Positions 47,268 to 57,776 of a stretch of 64,000 bases of DNA are shown in pieces. How positions within the stretch are numbered: the first letter of the stretch is position 1; every line of letters begins with the position of its first letter. The stretch lies in NCBI RefSeq assembly GCF_021130785.1, contig NC_060213.1, positions 65,696,001 through 65,760,000 of the forward strand, in the 5' to 3' direction. The DNA comes from Homalodisca vitripennis (lineage: Eukaryota > Arthropoda > Insecta > Hemiptera > Cicadellidae). The notes under the pieces are model-generated. The model saw only the letters and a list, made by a program, of their open reading frames with translations. It made no database searches and was not told where the DNA came from. Both the position numbers and the translations under genes were made by a program.

Positions 47268-49672
47268 ATTTTACAAGCCATAGTTTTTTCCTGGCTGCCA
47301 TTTTTAAAATGGCGGTTTTGCAGATTTTAGTAAAATACGCGGTTTGCGAAAAGTTTAATTGATAAGCTATTTTTAAAGATATCAGAATAATCCAAAAACC
47401 AGTGTGTTCAGCATAAAATGAACTTCATTTGACATTATAATAATGTGTCTTTTTGTGCAAGAAAGTCAGTCAAACTTGTTCTGCAAACTCTCGGAAGAAA
47501 ATCATCAATTGTTACTTCTTAAGACCATAAAAGTTTAAGAAGGAAAAGAGACTCACTACTAATATTTTATTTCTTTGTTGAAAACTAATATAACTACCTA
47601 CTGAAAAAGTTTTAGTCCTGGGGGAATGCTCTCCTTTTTTTTTCTAGAGCTTTTCAAAAATGGCCGAAAGCCTAATAATGTCAATTTTCTAGGGTTAATA
47701 ACTAAAAAGGGACTGAATGAAAATAAATGAAAAATTTTACAGAATGTTCTTTATACAAATAGGAATATCTCATAAAAAATTATGACTGAGACTTAACTAC
47801 ATTTAGAGATATACAGCATTGAATTTCAGTTAAAAGCGCTACCCTTTTTCTCACTTGTGCTTGGGTACCAAGTTAGCAAACAAGGGCTTGTTTAAATCAT
47901 TATGTTAACAATAAACTTATATTTAATGCTCAAAACATTATATTCCTTATTTAAACCTACTTAGGATTTACAATAAAAATTATTTAAAACCAGAAAAATT
48001 AGTGACCATCTTGATCACAATACTATGACTGTGTACACATTTCAACATCACCTAATTAGTGAAATAAAGAAGATAAACCCTAATTTTGAAATGGTAATTT
48101 ACTTTAGCGATGGAGCAAGCAGCAGTACAAAAATAAAAAAACTTCATTAATGTCTGCCTACACAAAAATGATTTCGGTTTAAAAGCAGAATGGAATTTCT
48201 TTGCCTCACCACACGGGAAGAATTCTTGCGATGGTATTGGGGGAACCACGAAATGAGAAGTTACACGAGCTTCACTTAAAAGACCTTACACTGAACATAT
48301 CCTGACTCCACAAGATATGTTCAAATATTGTTGAGAAAATATTACTGGAGTTCAGTATATTTTTTGTTCCTTCAGCCGAAATCAAGCAAATGGAAACAAA
48401 ACTTACAGAGAGATTTGAATGCTGTTTTACCAGTGAAAGGAACAAGAAGCTATCACAGATACATCCCCATAAGTGGCAACAAATAAGATGTTTTGTTACT
48501 TCTGCAGGCTCAAACTTTTGATGATCATCAAACATTGATACTTTTCACAAATGTATCATCTTTTACGAGTAATGACTATGTTGCTTGTATCTATGATGAC
48601 AAGTGGTGGTTTGGTAAAATCGAAGACAAAGATGAAGTCAACAATGATGTATTGGTGCATTTTCTTTCACCCTTCTGGACCAAAAACTGCCTTCCAGTTT
48701 TCCAAAAATGACACTGCCTGGGTGTCTGCTAAGAAAATAGTGCGAAAGGTGACTCCACTGGAACTAACAACCATGTCTGGTAGGACACATAACCATAAAT
48801 GAGAAAACTATGTAATGAAATATCATCTTTATTTAATTCGTTGATGAAAATTGCAGCCAACAAGTAATTGAAACCAATGTTTTAAATCTAAATGCACAGA
48901 AGAACAATATTATGTGAATACTGTATGCAAGTGTAGTACCAAAATTGTATCGGTAAAGTTAAGTTGAAGAATATGATTCTTACCTATTGTTCTCACTGTG
49001 TAAGATTATGAGTTACTATTTTAAAATATTCCTCAGGTACTAACACATATTTTTACATCATGTATTTTATAAAATGTATTTGATAATATTATATTTTAGA
49101 ACATAAATTAAAATGCATATACATTTTTGACAGTATATATAGATCTAAGCAAATTATTTTTTCCTAAAGTGTCCAAGTGCTATTTTGTGGTTATGAGTAT
49201 TGTTTATTTATACCATTATTTTTCTAGTTATTAACCCTAGAAAATTGACATTATTAGGCTTTCGGCCATTTTTTGAAAAAGCTCTAGAAAAAAAAAAGGA
49301 GAGCATTCCCAGGGCTAAAACTTTTTCAGTAGGTAGTTTATATTAGTTTTCAACAAAGAAATAAAATATTAGTAGTGAGTCTCTTTTTCCTTCTTAAACT
49401 TTTATGGTCTTAAGAAGTAACAATTGATGATTTTCTTCTGAGAGTTTGCAGAACAAGTTTGACTGACTTTCTTGCACAAAAGAAAACATTATTATAATGT
49501 CAAATTGAAGTTCATTTTATGCTGAACACACTGGTTTTTGGATTATTCTGATATCTTTAAAAATAGCTTGACAATTAAACTTTTCGCAAACCGCATATTT
49601 TACTAAAATCTGCAAAACCGCCATTTTAAAAAATGGCCGCCAGGAAAAAAGATATGGCTTGTAAAATTTAAT
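47268..49672 (+). mobile_element. DNA transposon with ~430-bp terminal inverted repeats
   Basis: 47268-47700 and 49228-49672 are inverted copies of each other at high identity. Landmarks on the left are ATTTTACAAGCCATA, AAAATGGCGGTTTTGCAG, CCAGTGTGTTCAGCATAAAA, ATCATCAATTGTTACTTCTT, GGAATGCTCTCCTTTTTTTT and GGCCGAAAGCCTAATAATGT; the complements occur in reverse order on the right. The 1.5-kb centre holds a broken plus-strand gene (48060-48800). No target duplication could be fixed. The right end abuts duplication copy 2 exactly, so the element or its junction was involved in that rearrangement. The superfamily is not recognised. Confidence 0.85.
48060..48800 (+). pseudogene. C-terminal half of an uncharacterised transposon protein (SDG / CDGIGG family)
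   Basis: Across three frames the plus strand reads NPNFEMVIYFSDGASSSTK (about 48085-48140), then NDFGLKAEWNFFASPHGKN, then SCDGIGGTTK (about 48220-48250). These are followed by TPQDMFKYC, ENITGVQYIFCSFSRNQAN-like sequence, KGTRSYHRYIPISG and finally SNDYVACIYDDKWWFGKIED with VNNDVLVHFLSP (48493-48711). From memory, 'FSDGA..QYKN', 'AEW.FFA..HGK..CDG.GG' and 'YVAC.YD..WW.G.I' are conserved in a large unannotated protein family of arthropods and cnidarians. The SDG Asp could be a transposase catalytic residue (inference). At least four frameshifts or stops are present. Confidence 0.6.
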
Positions 49673-49776
49673 CAAACTATATTCTATATTAATCTAATAT
49701 CGAGTTTAGGCCAATAATTAAAGTCTATCCACCACCCCCACTAATTAGTGGCTAACCCAGTTTTAATTCATTGCTA

Positions 49777-51061
49777 ACTACGAGGCACCTCCAGAAAGTA
49801 AGTATACTCAATTTATGTAGGGTAAAAAAAATGTATTAAAGCAAAAACATACTTGGTTACACTTGTACAAATGTAAGTTATTTTTCAACATAGTCACCAT
49901 CCCTCTCAATGCAAGTGGTGAACTGCGGGATCAATTTTTTCATGCCTGCCTCGAAGAAGTCTCCTGCCAGCTCTTTCGCCCACTTCTCCACCTCCCCCTT
50001 CACTTCCTTGTCCGTTGAAAACTTGTTTCCACTCATGTGCAACCTTCAGGGAAGTGAAGAGATGGAAATCTGAAGGGGCCAGGTCAGGGGAATACGGGGG
50101 ATGGTTCAAAACATCCCATCCAAAAGAGTCCAGGAGTAGCTTCGTGGCGTTGGCCGTGTGAGGTCTGGCATTGTCGTGCAGCAGTCAGACTCTCTTCGTC
50201 AGCATGTCACTTCTTTTATTCCGAATTACCCTTTTCAATCTTTTTAGCGTCTCACAGTATTTTGCCGCGTTGATGGTCTCCCCGTGAGGCAGATATTCAA
50301 TCAAAATTATGCCTTTATGGTCCCAAAAACGGATGCCATGATTTTTTTGTCTGAAATCGTGGTTTTGAATTTCTTGGTGGAGGGTGGCAGGGTGTGACAC
50401 CATTGCTAAGACTGCCTCTTACTTTCAGGTGTGTAAGAGGGGCAACCCAAGTTCCAAAACTCTTTGGAGCTCTGCACTCGATTCAACTTGCTGTTCTGTC
50501 AGCTGTTTTGGGACCCACCTCGCAGACAATTTCCAATATCCGAGAGTTTCTGTGATTGTTTCATGTATCAGGGATCTAGAGATTTACGGAAACATCGCAG
50601 AAAGTTCATCTAACGTCAATCTGCGATCGTCACGGACCGCAATCTCAATTTTTTTTTCCACAAGTTCGTCAGTCACAATTGAAGGTCTTCCGCTCCTCTG
50701 ATCATCATGCACGGAAGCATGGCGATTTTTAAACTCGTGACACCACTTGTACACACTCGTACGATTCATAGCTCCGTTACTGTAAACAGTTTTCACCTAA
50801 TTATAAATTTCAACCGGAGCTTTTCTCTTCACAACGAGGTAGCGAATGACGGCGTGAATTTCACGCTTTGCGGGAGATACAATCGACATTTTTCACGAGA
50901 GATGCTACTGCGTCAAGAGTTTTCAACACACTAACCTCAGATTGGTCTCGTTTTGAAGGGGAGGAGTCAGACTACGCGGCAGTGTTGCCAACATGTCGAA
51001 AAAGTATTCTCTACAGCTGTGAGAGTACCAGTATACTTACTTTCTGGAATTGCCTCGTAGT
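49777..51061 (-). mobile_element. mariner element, copy 2, both termini present
   Basis: The left terminus ACTACGAGGCACCTCCAGAA (49777) and complemented right terminus ACTACGAGGCAATTCCAGAA (ending 51061) continue with AGTAAGTATACT, so the inverted repeat is about 32 bp with two mismatches. The length of 1285 bp is normal for a mariner. TA-rich flanks fit Tc1/mariner insertion, although an exact TA/TA duplication cannot be fixed. Confidence 0.88.
49878..50889 (-). pseudogene. mariner transposase (DD34D type), copy 2, inactivated
   Basis: The frame starts at ATG 50889 (MSIVSPAKREIHAVIRYLVV). It has an in-frame TAG at 50799, then NRTSVYKWCHEFKNRH and RSGRPSIVTDELVEKKIEIA, and a second stop at 50586 after DELSAMFP. 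ISRSLIHE and KLSARWVPK-like linker sequence follow, then GIRFWDHKGIILIEYLPHGE (first Asp), LLHDNARPHTA (second) and NHPPYSPDLAPSDFHLFTSL (third). The C-terminus is in another frame, ending CIERDGDYVEK and a stop at 49878. Total length (~337 codons) is that of a full mariner transposase. Both early stops also occur in copy 1. Confidence 0.9.
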
Positions 51062-51299
51062 TTATAAAGTGTTATCAGCATATTTATCAATAGCATAATA
51101 TATAGTAAGTATATAAATAATCGGTTTCAGTGAAGTTAATGGTTGGAGTTGCCAATAAATATGTCATCATTATTAACATATTCTGTTCGTACTCTAGAAG
51201 AATTATAACCAACTTTGCCCTAGACCTAACTACCAGTAAAACTACAATATTAACAGCTTGCTCGGATAGCAGTAAACAACCGCTTGTATAAAATTTAAG

Positions 51300-51480
51300 T
51301 TAAGGATTCTCGCCATGGGTTTTACTTAGAGCCAAATCTACATCTTGAAGCCACTTGAACAAATCTCGCCACTTTTAAAAGATATCTCACAAAATTTCCT
51401 CATATTCATCACCATTTTCAAGTTCTCAAAAAATTAGTTAGCCTACTTTATGTCGCTCATTTTTAACATTAGAAATTAGT
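51300..51480. repeat. ~190-bp dispersed repeat, copy in duplication copy 2
   Basis: Near-identical to 45240-45420 and more diverged from 43490-43690. It lies between the mariner right end and the reverse-transcriptase relic. Confidence 0.55.
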
Positions 51481-51542
51481 AGGTTTTAAAAATATTCTTT
51501 ATTCTTAAATATTCTATTTTAATTAAAGCTCCCTAATTAAAA

Positions 51543-52437
51543 CAAACTTCTTATAAGGTTCCTCAAGGATCCATTTTGGAGCCACTTCTATTCCTCTGCT
51601 ACCTAAAAGGAATTCCAGAGCTAGATAAATTAGGCTTATACGCTGATGATGCCACTCAAAGAATTACTGCTTCATCTAAAGAGGAAATAGAGGAGTTTGC
51701 TTTTCTCAGCGTATCAAAAATAAATCAGTTTTTCAAAGAAAACAACTTAATTTTAAATCCAACAAAAACAAGCTATATGGAATTTTGTACTAACCAATGC
51801 AGAAATAAAATTAATCCTCATATAGAAATAAATGAAGTGGCTATAGTTAAGGAAGAAGAAGTAAAGTTTTTGGGTTTAACGTTAGACAGTTCGCTAACAT
51901 GGAATAAACATTCAGAAAATATAGTTTCAAAAATTAACTCTGATATGCTCTTTGCAGAATATCAAAATTATGCTCACAAGAAACTCTAAAAATGATTTAT
52001 TTTTCACATATTGTATTTGGTATCTCATTATATGGATCCACATCAATAAAAAATTTAAATTCAATTTTAGTGATATTAAAAAAACAATTCGTGTCATTTT
52101 AAAACTTAAACGGAATGAAAGTGTGAAGGATCACTTTCCTCAACTGGGTATCATGACGGTTTACAGTGCATATATATATATATATGAAACTATAATGTCA
52201 GTGATGAATCGTACTCATAGCTTAGGCAACAATGGTGAGAACCATAATTATAATACAAGAAATAGAAATAATATGGCAGTAGCTCAACATAACTTACACT
52301 TTTTCTGCAAAAAACCAAAATTTTTTAATTTGCTGCCAAGCAATATAAAATTAATAAAAAATAAACTTAAAAGCTACCTGACTGACCCTCTGTTGTACTC
52401 CTTTTCTGAATTTTATACAATTCACAATAGTTTTTAA
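51543..52437 (+). pseudogene. Non-LTR reverse transcriptase fragment, copy 2
   Basis: It starts inside the RT domain at VPQGSILEPLLFLCYLKGIP. The catalytic box LYADDA follows within a 137-codon open frame (51576-51989), then LILNPTKTSYMEF, KFLGLTLDSSLTWNKH and a +1 shift. The second open frame (to 52437) covers RVILKLKRNESVKDHFPQLG, NYNTRNRNNMAVAQHNLHFF and the natural C-terminus PSNIKLIKNKLKSYL. This is the second half of a Jockey/R1-like ORF2. The 5' part (endonuclease and RT fingers) is missing, as expected of 5'-truncated insertion. Confidence 0.88.
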
Positions 52438-52810
52438 AATCATTAAAATTACATTGTATTATATTTCATTAGATACTAATGTAAATCATATTTAGTAAAC
52501 TTAACCATTTACTTTCTTAATCATGTGACACCATTCATGTACACCATGACGTGTAACAATCGAATAAAGATTTTTCTGATTGTGATAATTGTAGAAACAA
52601 AATGTTGAATATTGCAAAGGTTACCATTTTGCTTCCTATAAAAATTCATTTCATGAATTACTTGATTTGATTACCGTGTTACATTTTTAAAGAATAGCTG
52701 TTTAAAAACGCTCATGATTGAAAACAGCTGTTTGATTGAAGAATATTGCTTGTGCTATAAAAACATAACCTAACTTCCATTACAGTTTTACTGATATTGA
52801 ACTTTGAGAA

Positions 52811-53787
52811 ATGGCTTTAAATCTTGAACAAAAAGTGAAGTGTTGTGCGTGGGCTATTTCCTTTGGTAACAGTACATAAGCAATTAGACAATTTCAGGTT
52901 GCCTACTCAGGAGTTGAACCACCTAGCAATCCAACAATAACTAAGTGGGAAAATCTTTTGTTAGAAACTGAAAGTGTCATAAAAAAGTACTCTAGAGGAT
53001 CAAATGAGGAAAGAGAAATACTAGTATGTGCATATCAATGCTCCGCTCTTCAGAAAAAAAGAAATCACTAAGGAAGGTTGAACTTGAAACTGGTGTTCCA
53101 AAGTTTTTAGTACAGAGAATAATAAGAAAAACAAAATTAAATTTTACAAAAGTCACCTAGCCCATAATTTTCTTGAAGATGATCTGGACAGGAAAGTGGA
53201 ATTTTGTTCTCGTACCATTGAGTTTCATGAGCTAGATCCTAATTGGCATACTCAAATTATTGTTTTGTCAGACGAGTCCACTTTCTACCGCAATGGTAGA
53301 TATTATAGTAATTATAATAGGCATATTATAATTATTACAACAAAGACAACAGACTCTATTCAAATCAAAAGGAATTACTGTTTGGGCAGCTGTCAGTGGT
53401 GGTAATGGGGTGCTATCTTACGACATTTCAGACAGTACAATGACTGGGAATAGGTTTTAAATTAACAAGTCTTGCCTCCTTTTACGGTTCCAGAAATGGA
53501 TCAAGTAATCTTCTAACAAGATGCTTCATGGCCGTTGGATTGGTCGTGGAAGTGATTTTTTTAGATTGGCCATCCGATCCACAGATTTAACTGTGTGTGA
53601 TTTCTTTCTATGGGGTTACTTAAAGGAACAAGTTTATACTCGTAGCTTCAATAATGATGAGGAATTAAAACAATCAATTGAAGAGGAACTTTTCCGGATA
53701 CCGCAGAATTACTTTGTTATAGCTTATGATTCATTTGTTAAGCGCTGTTATCAGTGTGTCGTTGTGGATAGATTACAGTTTGAATAA
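52811..53787 (+). pseudogene. Tc1/mariner-like (IS630-type) transposase, longest copy
   Basis: The N-terminal HTH-type region starts MALNLEQKVKCCAWAISFGN (in-frame TAA at 52877), followed by AIRQFQVAYSGVE and TITKWENLLLETESVIKKYS. After a frameshift comes SLRKVELETGVPKFLVQRII. The catalytic part reads WHTQIIVLSDESTFYRNGRY (first Asp, 53196-53405 frame), a degraded second Asp block near 53500 (QDAS), and STDLTVCDFFLWGYLKEQVY (third acidic residue, 53521-53787 frame). It ends RCYQCVVVDRLQFE. 'SDE..F..NG' and 'PRSPDLT..DFFLWG.LK..VY' characterise a Tc1/mariner-related transposase group common in insects. Stops and shifts make it inactive; terminal repeats were not identified. Confidence 0.82.
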
Positions 53788-55183
53788 TTGTGGACTGTAA
53801 TTGTAGGTTTTTTAATAGGCTATGTTCTAATTTTCTGATTGAAATGCTTTATTTCTGAAGAATATGACAATAAATAATTTTACCAAACCAAAAATACTGT
53901 TTTTAAAGTATAGTTTTTCAAAATGCCACCATTTTGTTTCAACATTTTTTTCAATTTTCACAGAATATTTTTAAAACCTATTTAATGAGTTGTGTAGAGT
54001 TTGAAAATATTCTATGCATAAATGGGCAAGTAATATAAAATCAAATGTTTACCACTTGACTTGTTTGGGTGTCTCTTCGTGGGACACCTGGATTAGTAAC
54101 TATGGAGATAGGCTAGAAAAACATTTCTTGCAACAAAATTGAGCATTTTTACAACTACTAGAGATAAGTGTGTGTTAAATGCATACAGCTTGATTCATAT
54201 CTGTAACACCCAAAAGATAAGTCTAAGACATTCCCTAGATTTGAACATGAGAATTGAAAGAACATGAGAACATGAAATTGTAATGTCGCTATATACATTA
54301 CAATACAATCAAGGCCAATACGTACCGAAATGATTCGAAACCGAAGTAAAACTGAACCATAGGTTTCTTAGCTTTTCTAAACACTGGTTTATTAATGGTC
54401 CTTTTTAAGTCTGACTAGTCAGCCTTAGCTGTATCCAAACTAGACGAACATTCACGACAAACATGTTCACCAAACATAAGCAAATATTTTGTTTGGTAAA
54501 CAAAATATTTGCTGAAAAAATGTTTGCCAAAATTTAATTTAAATGGTGTTTGCTGTGATTCAGTGTTTACATTACAAATGGATGTCGGAGCGAGTCAGCA
54601 TTTTTTTCTTGTACTGTTATTTCTGCTGCAAACTTAGCTATTAGCTACCAATGGAGACAGTGGTGGTAAGATATAGCGGTAAAGACTTCAGAGGAGGCTT
54701 GACAGATGTGTCTGTTTTCCACTTTACTCTAATGTCAAACTCAGATTTTGAACGCTAATAACATTATAGGTCCTGAAACTTCAAAACAGAATAAGATTAT
54801 TCAAGAATCAGTAAGTGCAAAAATCCGACTACCAGTTAAATTGAGATTTTTTTGCGAGTGGTGACTCTTCTCGTTCGTTTATACATTTGTTTAAAATACC
54901 CAATCAGAATATATAAAGCATAGTTGAACAGGAATTCTGTACAGCATTAGTGAATGTGTTATCTGCTTATATAAAGACACTGGCTTCTGTTGAAGAATAG
55001 ATTGTAGTTGCAAATGAATTCAGAAGTAAATGGCAGTTTGATCACTGCCTAGGAGCACTTTATTGGCAAACACATCGTGTTGCAGTCACTAAAGAATAGT
55101 GGAACACAGTTTAGTATAGTGTTAATGGCACTTGTGAATGCTTACTACTGTAGTATGGTGTACACACAACACAAAATATCACT
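53788..55183. other. No gene seen; one long perfect hairpin
   Basis: Intergenic DNA between two transposons. At 54479-54513, AGCAAATATTTTGTTT and its exact complement are separated by GGT: a 16-bp stem with a 3-base loop. No other feature was recognised. Confidence 0.5.
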
Positions 55184-55211
55184 TTAACCCGCCAGGAGGC
55201 GCACAGATTCT

Positions 55212-55251
55212 ATAACGTGAGAGGGCGCACACGGAGTATTCCTCCAGGTTT
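55212..55251 (+). repeat. piggyBac subterminal repeat, left
   Basis: A ~40-bp sequence with GAGAGGGCGCACACGGAG followed by TATT and CCTCCAGGTT. The GGAG...CTCC core is palindromic. It matches 57549-57588 in the same orientation, so these are direct rather than inverted subterminal repeats. Confidence 0.8.
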
Positions 55252-55556
55252 AGTAAAAACGCTATTTTCATTGTATAAACAGTATATATTGAAGTAAATA
55301 CTAACCAAATAACACTTCTATGTGATTAAATAACATTAGAACAATTTATAAATTGTATAATTGTATGTTATATAATATAAAATATAAAAATAGGTATACT
55401 AGTGGATATTTATGATGACCTAATGTCTAAATCTCCTATAAAGTACTGCTACTGAGTTATTACAAATAATAAAAAAATTAATTAATTAGAAATAATGAAT
55501 AACATAACTATTTACATACATAATAATGAGTCTTTCCTTTTTTTTTTCCTGAGTGT

Positions 55557-57426
55557 TCACTCATCATCCACTTCCATTTCCTCTTCACCTTGGACGCAGT
55601 CAATGCACTGGGCGGGGGCGGCGTGTTCTTTGCAGATGAAGAATTGGCACTTCGCACATCTAGTTTTGGATGGTCGATTTTTGCGCCAATCACACTTGAA
55701 GCATCTTCCAGTAAAGATATCTGCTGGTGGTGGTGCTCGTCGAGCTTGAGGCATTTCCACTCCTAGAATTCTACAGATTAGCTCCTTCGTCAATCTTGGA
55801 GTGCCTGCAACACCACTCGAGATAGCATGTGCTGTTTACAGAGATCCTTTGCCAAGTTTCTCAGGAAACCTCTTCTCAACATTTGCGGCTGTTCCATATT
55901 CTCCTTCAAAATAATTAAGCCGTTCAGTGCTGCAATGTTCAAGAGCGAATAAAAAACAGTCATCGGCCATCGGTTGCTAATTCTTGCTACATTGTAGTTT
56001 TCCTTGTATCTATCAACAACATCAACTCCTCTCTTACTGGTGTTGTAAAATAGTACAATTTCCGGTTTTCCAAATGTATATGAAGTCTCATTTTGGTCAA
56101 TCATATCGTCATCATGCATAGACGATATCAACAAAACGTTCTTCTTTTTGTTTCCTCGATATGACACCATAGTGCATCCCTCTCTAAATGCAAACATTGA
56201 GCTGCCTACAGGCCTGCCCTTGGAATCTCACATTTGTTTTTTCGCAGTGTACCTACTACAGTGAGCCTGTGTTCATTTAGTAACTCAAAACACAGTGGAA
56301 TGGAAGTAAACCAATTATCAATGGTTACATTCCTCCCACTGCCTGAAATGGGTTGTATTAGTCGTTCCACAACACTCTTTGGTGAGTTATTGACTTGATA
56401 CGGGCCCTCAGGTTGCTTACCCGCATAGATTTCAAGATTGGTGGTATAAAATTTCTTTGCACACACCATTGCAAAAATGTTTATTCCATACTTCACTGGC
56501 TTGTTTGGGATGTATTGTCGGTATCACTCCCACCCCGAAATGCTTCAAGCATCTCATCCACTGTGACAAACTCACTCACAACATAGTGTTTCTGGATGTT
56601 ATCTACAAACTCTGCAAATAAGTCTCTGATTGGTGCCAGTTTGTCGATTGATTTCCTGTCATCTCTTGTGTTTATATCATCAAACCTTAGTGCACGTAGA
56701 AGAAACTTGAATCTTTTTATGTACATGACAGCAGAAAAAAACTCAATACCTGGTCCATCCTTACCCCATAGATCATGTAAATTTAGATGACATGCTTTCA
56801 AAACTCCTGCCATATACAAAATACCAAACACAGCTTTGATCTCTGCTGGGGTTGTAGGTTTACAGTCTCTTTCCCTCACAAACCTTTCTTTATGCGCTTC
56901 TATCCATATATTTGTATTTTCAACTATTTCAATGATCATCCCTTCCGTAAAAAATAGCCCCCATACCTCTGTAGGCGTTCTGGCTTGTTTTGCATCATTT
57001 CCGACATGACCATCTCTCATTCGAAGAATGTTTCTGGCTCGAGTTCTTGCTTGAGGCGTTGGTTGAAGATCCCAGAGCATTTTCATATCTTTGCGCAAGC
57101 CTTCCATTAGCACGAATCACAACATCATTTTCCAGTCTGTCTTTCAGAGGAATATTTTCGAGGTCGACTGTATCATCTAATACATAGTGTGGCAATTCCT
57201 CTAGTGCATCATTTTCTTGCTCTGCTCTGTCATCACCTATTGGAACTAGTATACCGTCAAGATCTTCAACATCATCGTTTCCATCATAAAGTTCTTCTTC
57301 CTCATCGATTTCATTGAAAAGTTCTCTTCTAAACCCTCCAAAAGGTCTCAAAACTTCATTTTCACTCATCTCCTTTTCTACACTTTCTAAAAGTCTGGCG
57401 ATCCTATTTTCTTCCTCAGGGTCCAT
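55557..57426 (-). pseudogene. piggyBac transposase, frameshifted (PGBD-like)
   Basis: The start ATG is at 57426 (MDPEEENRIARLLESVEKEM), followed by an acidic N-terminus. The DDD catalytic blocks are all visible: FVTVDEMLEAFRG (first Asp, about 56540), NVTIDNWFTSIPLCFELLNE (second, about 56310) and TSKRGVDVVDRYKENYNVAR (third, about 56010). The C-terminus is the usual Cys-rich domain, RCFKCDWRKN, RCAKCQFFICKEH and CIDCVQ, ending EEEMEVDDE at 55557. Reading changes frame at about 57110, 56525, 56215 and 55810. Each junction looks like a one- or two-base indel, because the downstream frame resumes the conserved sequence. It cannot encode an intact enzyme unless the assembly is wrong at all four places. 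Confidence 0.93.
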
Positions 57427-57511
57427 TTTGTATAGTACACCTCGCACAACAGTATAAAATTAATAAACTCACAAATAAATTAATAAATTCACACTATGAA
57501 AAACAGTCACA

Positions 57512-57588
57512 CGAACGGGCGCACGCGGAGTTTTACTCCAAGTATACAGTAACGCGAGAAGGCGCACAAGGAGAAATCCTCCAGGTAT
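57512..57588 (+). repeat. piggyBac subterminal repeats, right pair
   Basis: Two copies. One at 57512-57545 (GGGCGCACGCGGAG, TTTT, ACTCCAAGTAT) is more diverged. One at 57549-57588 (GAGAAGGCGCACAAGGAG, AAAT, CCTCCAGGTAT) is close to the left repeat. Both point the same way as the left copy. They are likely transposase- or host-factor-binding sites (inference). Confidence 0.78.
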
Positions 57589-57776
57589 CTACGCGATCTC
57601 AACTGACACTGAGCAGTGGTGGTAGGGGGTGGATTACGGTATCGCATACGATTCCTAGAAAGAGGCTCGTGAGGTAACTAGATGCTCACGGCTGCCGAAC
57701 GCAAGAAACTGAAATTTTTTGGCAATAAACTATGTACCCATAGGAAAACTCCGTTATGCGCCTCCTGGCGGGTTAA

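Larger units (their letters stand above)
49674..53195. repeat. 3.4-kb direct duplication, copy 2
   Basis: The better-preserved copy. It starts right after the 2.4-kb long-TIR element (AATCAAACTATATTCTATAT) and, unlike copy 1, contains the whole mariner with both termini and runs on into the rest of the downstream transposase (to 53787). It is therefore closer to the ancestral arrangement. Confidence 0.88.
55184..57776 (-). mobile_element. piggyBac element, complete but inactivated
   Basis: The element is bounded by TTAA (55184-55187 and 57773-57776), the invariant piggyBac target. Immediately inside are perfect 16-bp inverted repeats CCCGCCAGGAGGCGCA (55188-55203; complement at 57757-57772). 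The ~2.6-kb length and a minus-strand piggyBac transposase fit the superfamily. Subterminal repeats of a ~40-bp sequence lie just inside both ends. The flanks show no further duplication, as expected for TTAA integration. Confidence 0.95.

Noticed and set aside
43746..53195. Long direct repeats as LTRs of one retroelement
   Set aside because: The repeats are 3.4 kb mosaics of other transposons and lack TG...CA ends. The sequence between them is a TIR DNA element, not gag-pol.
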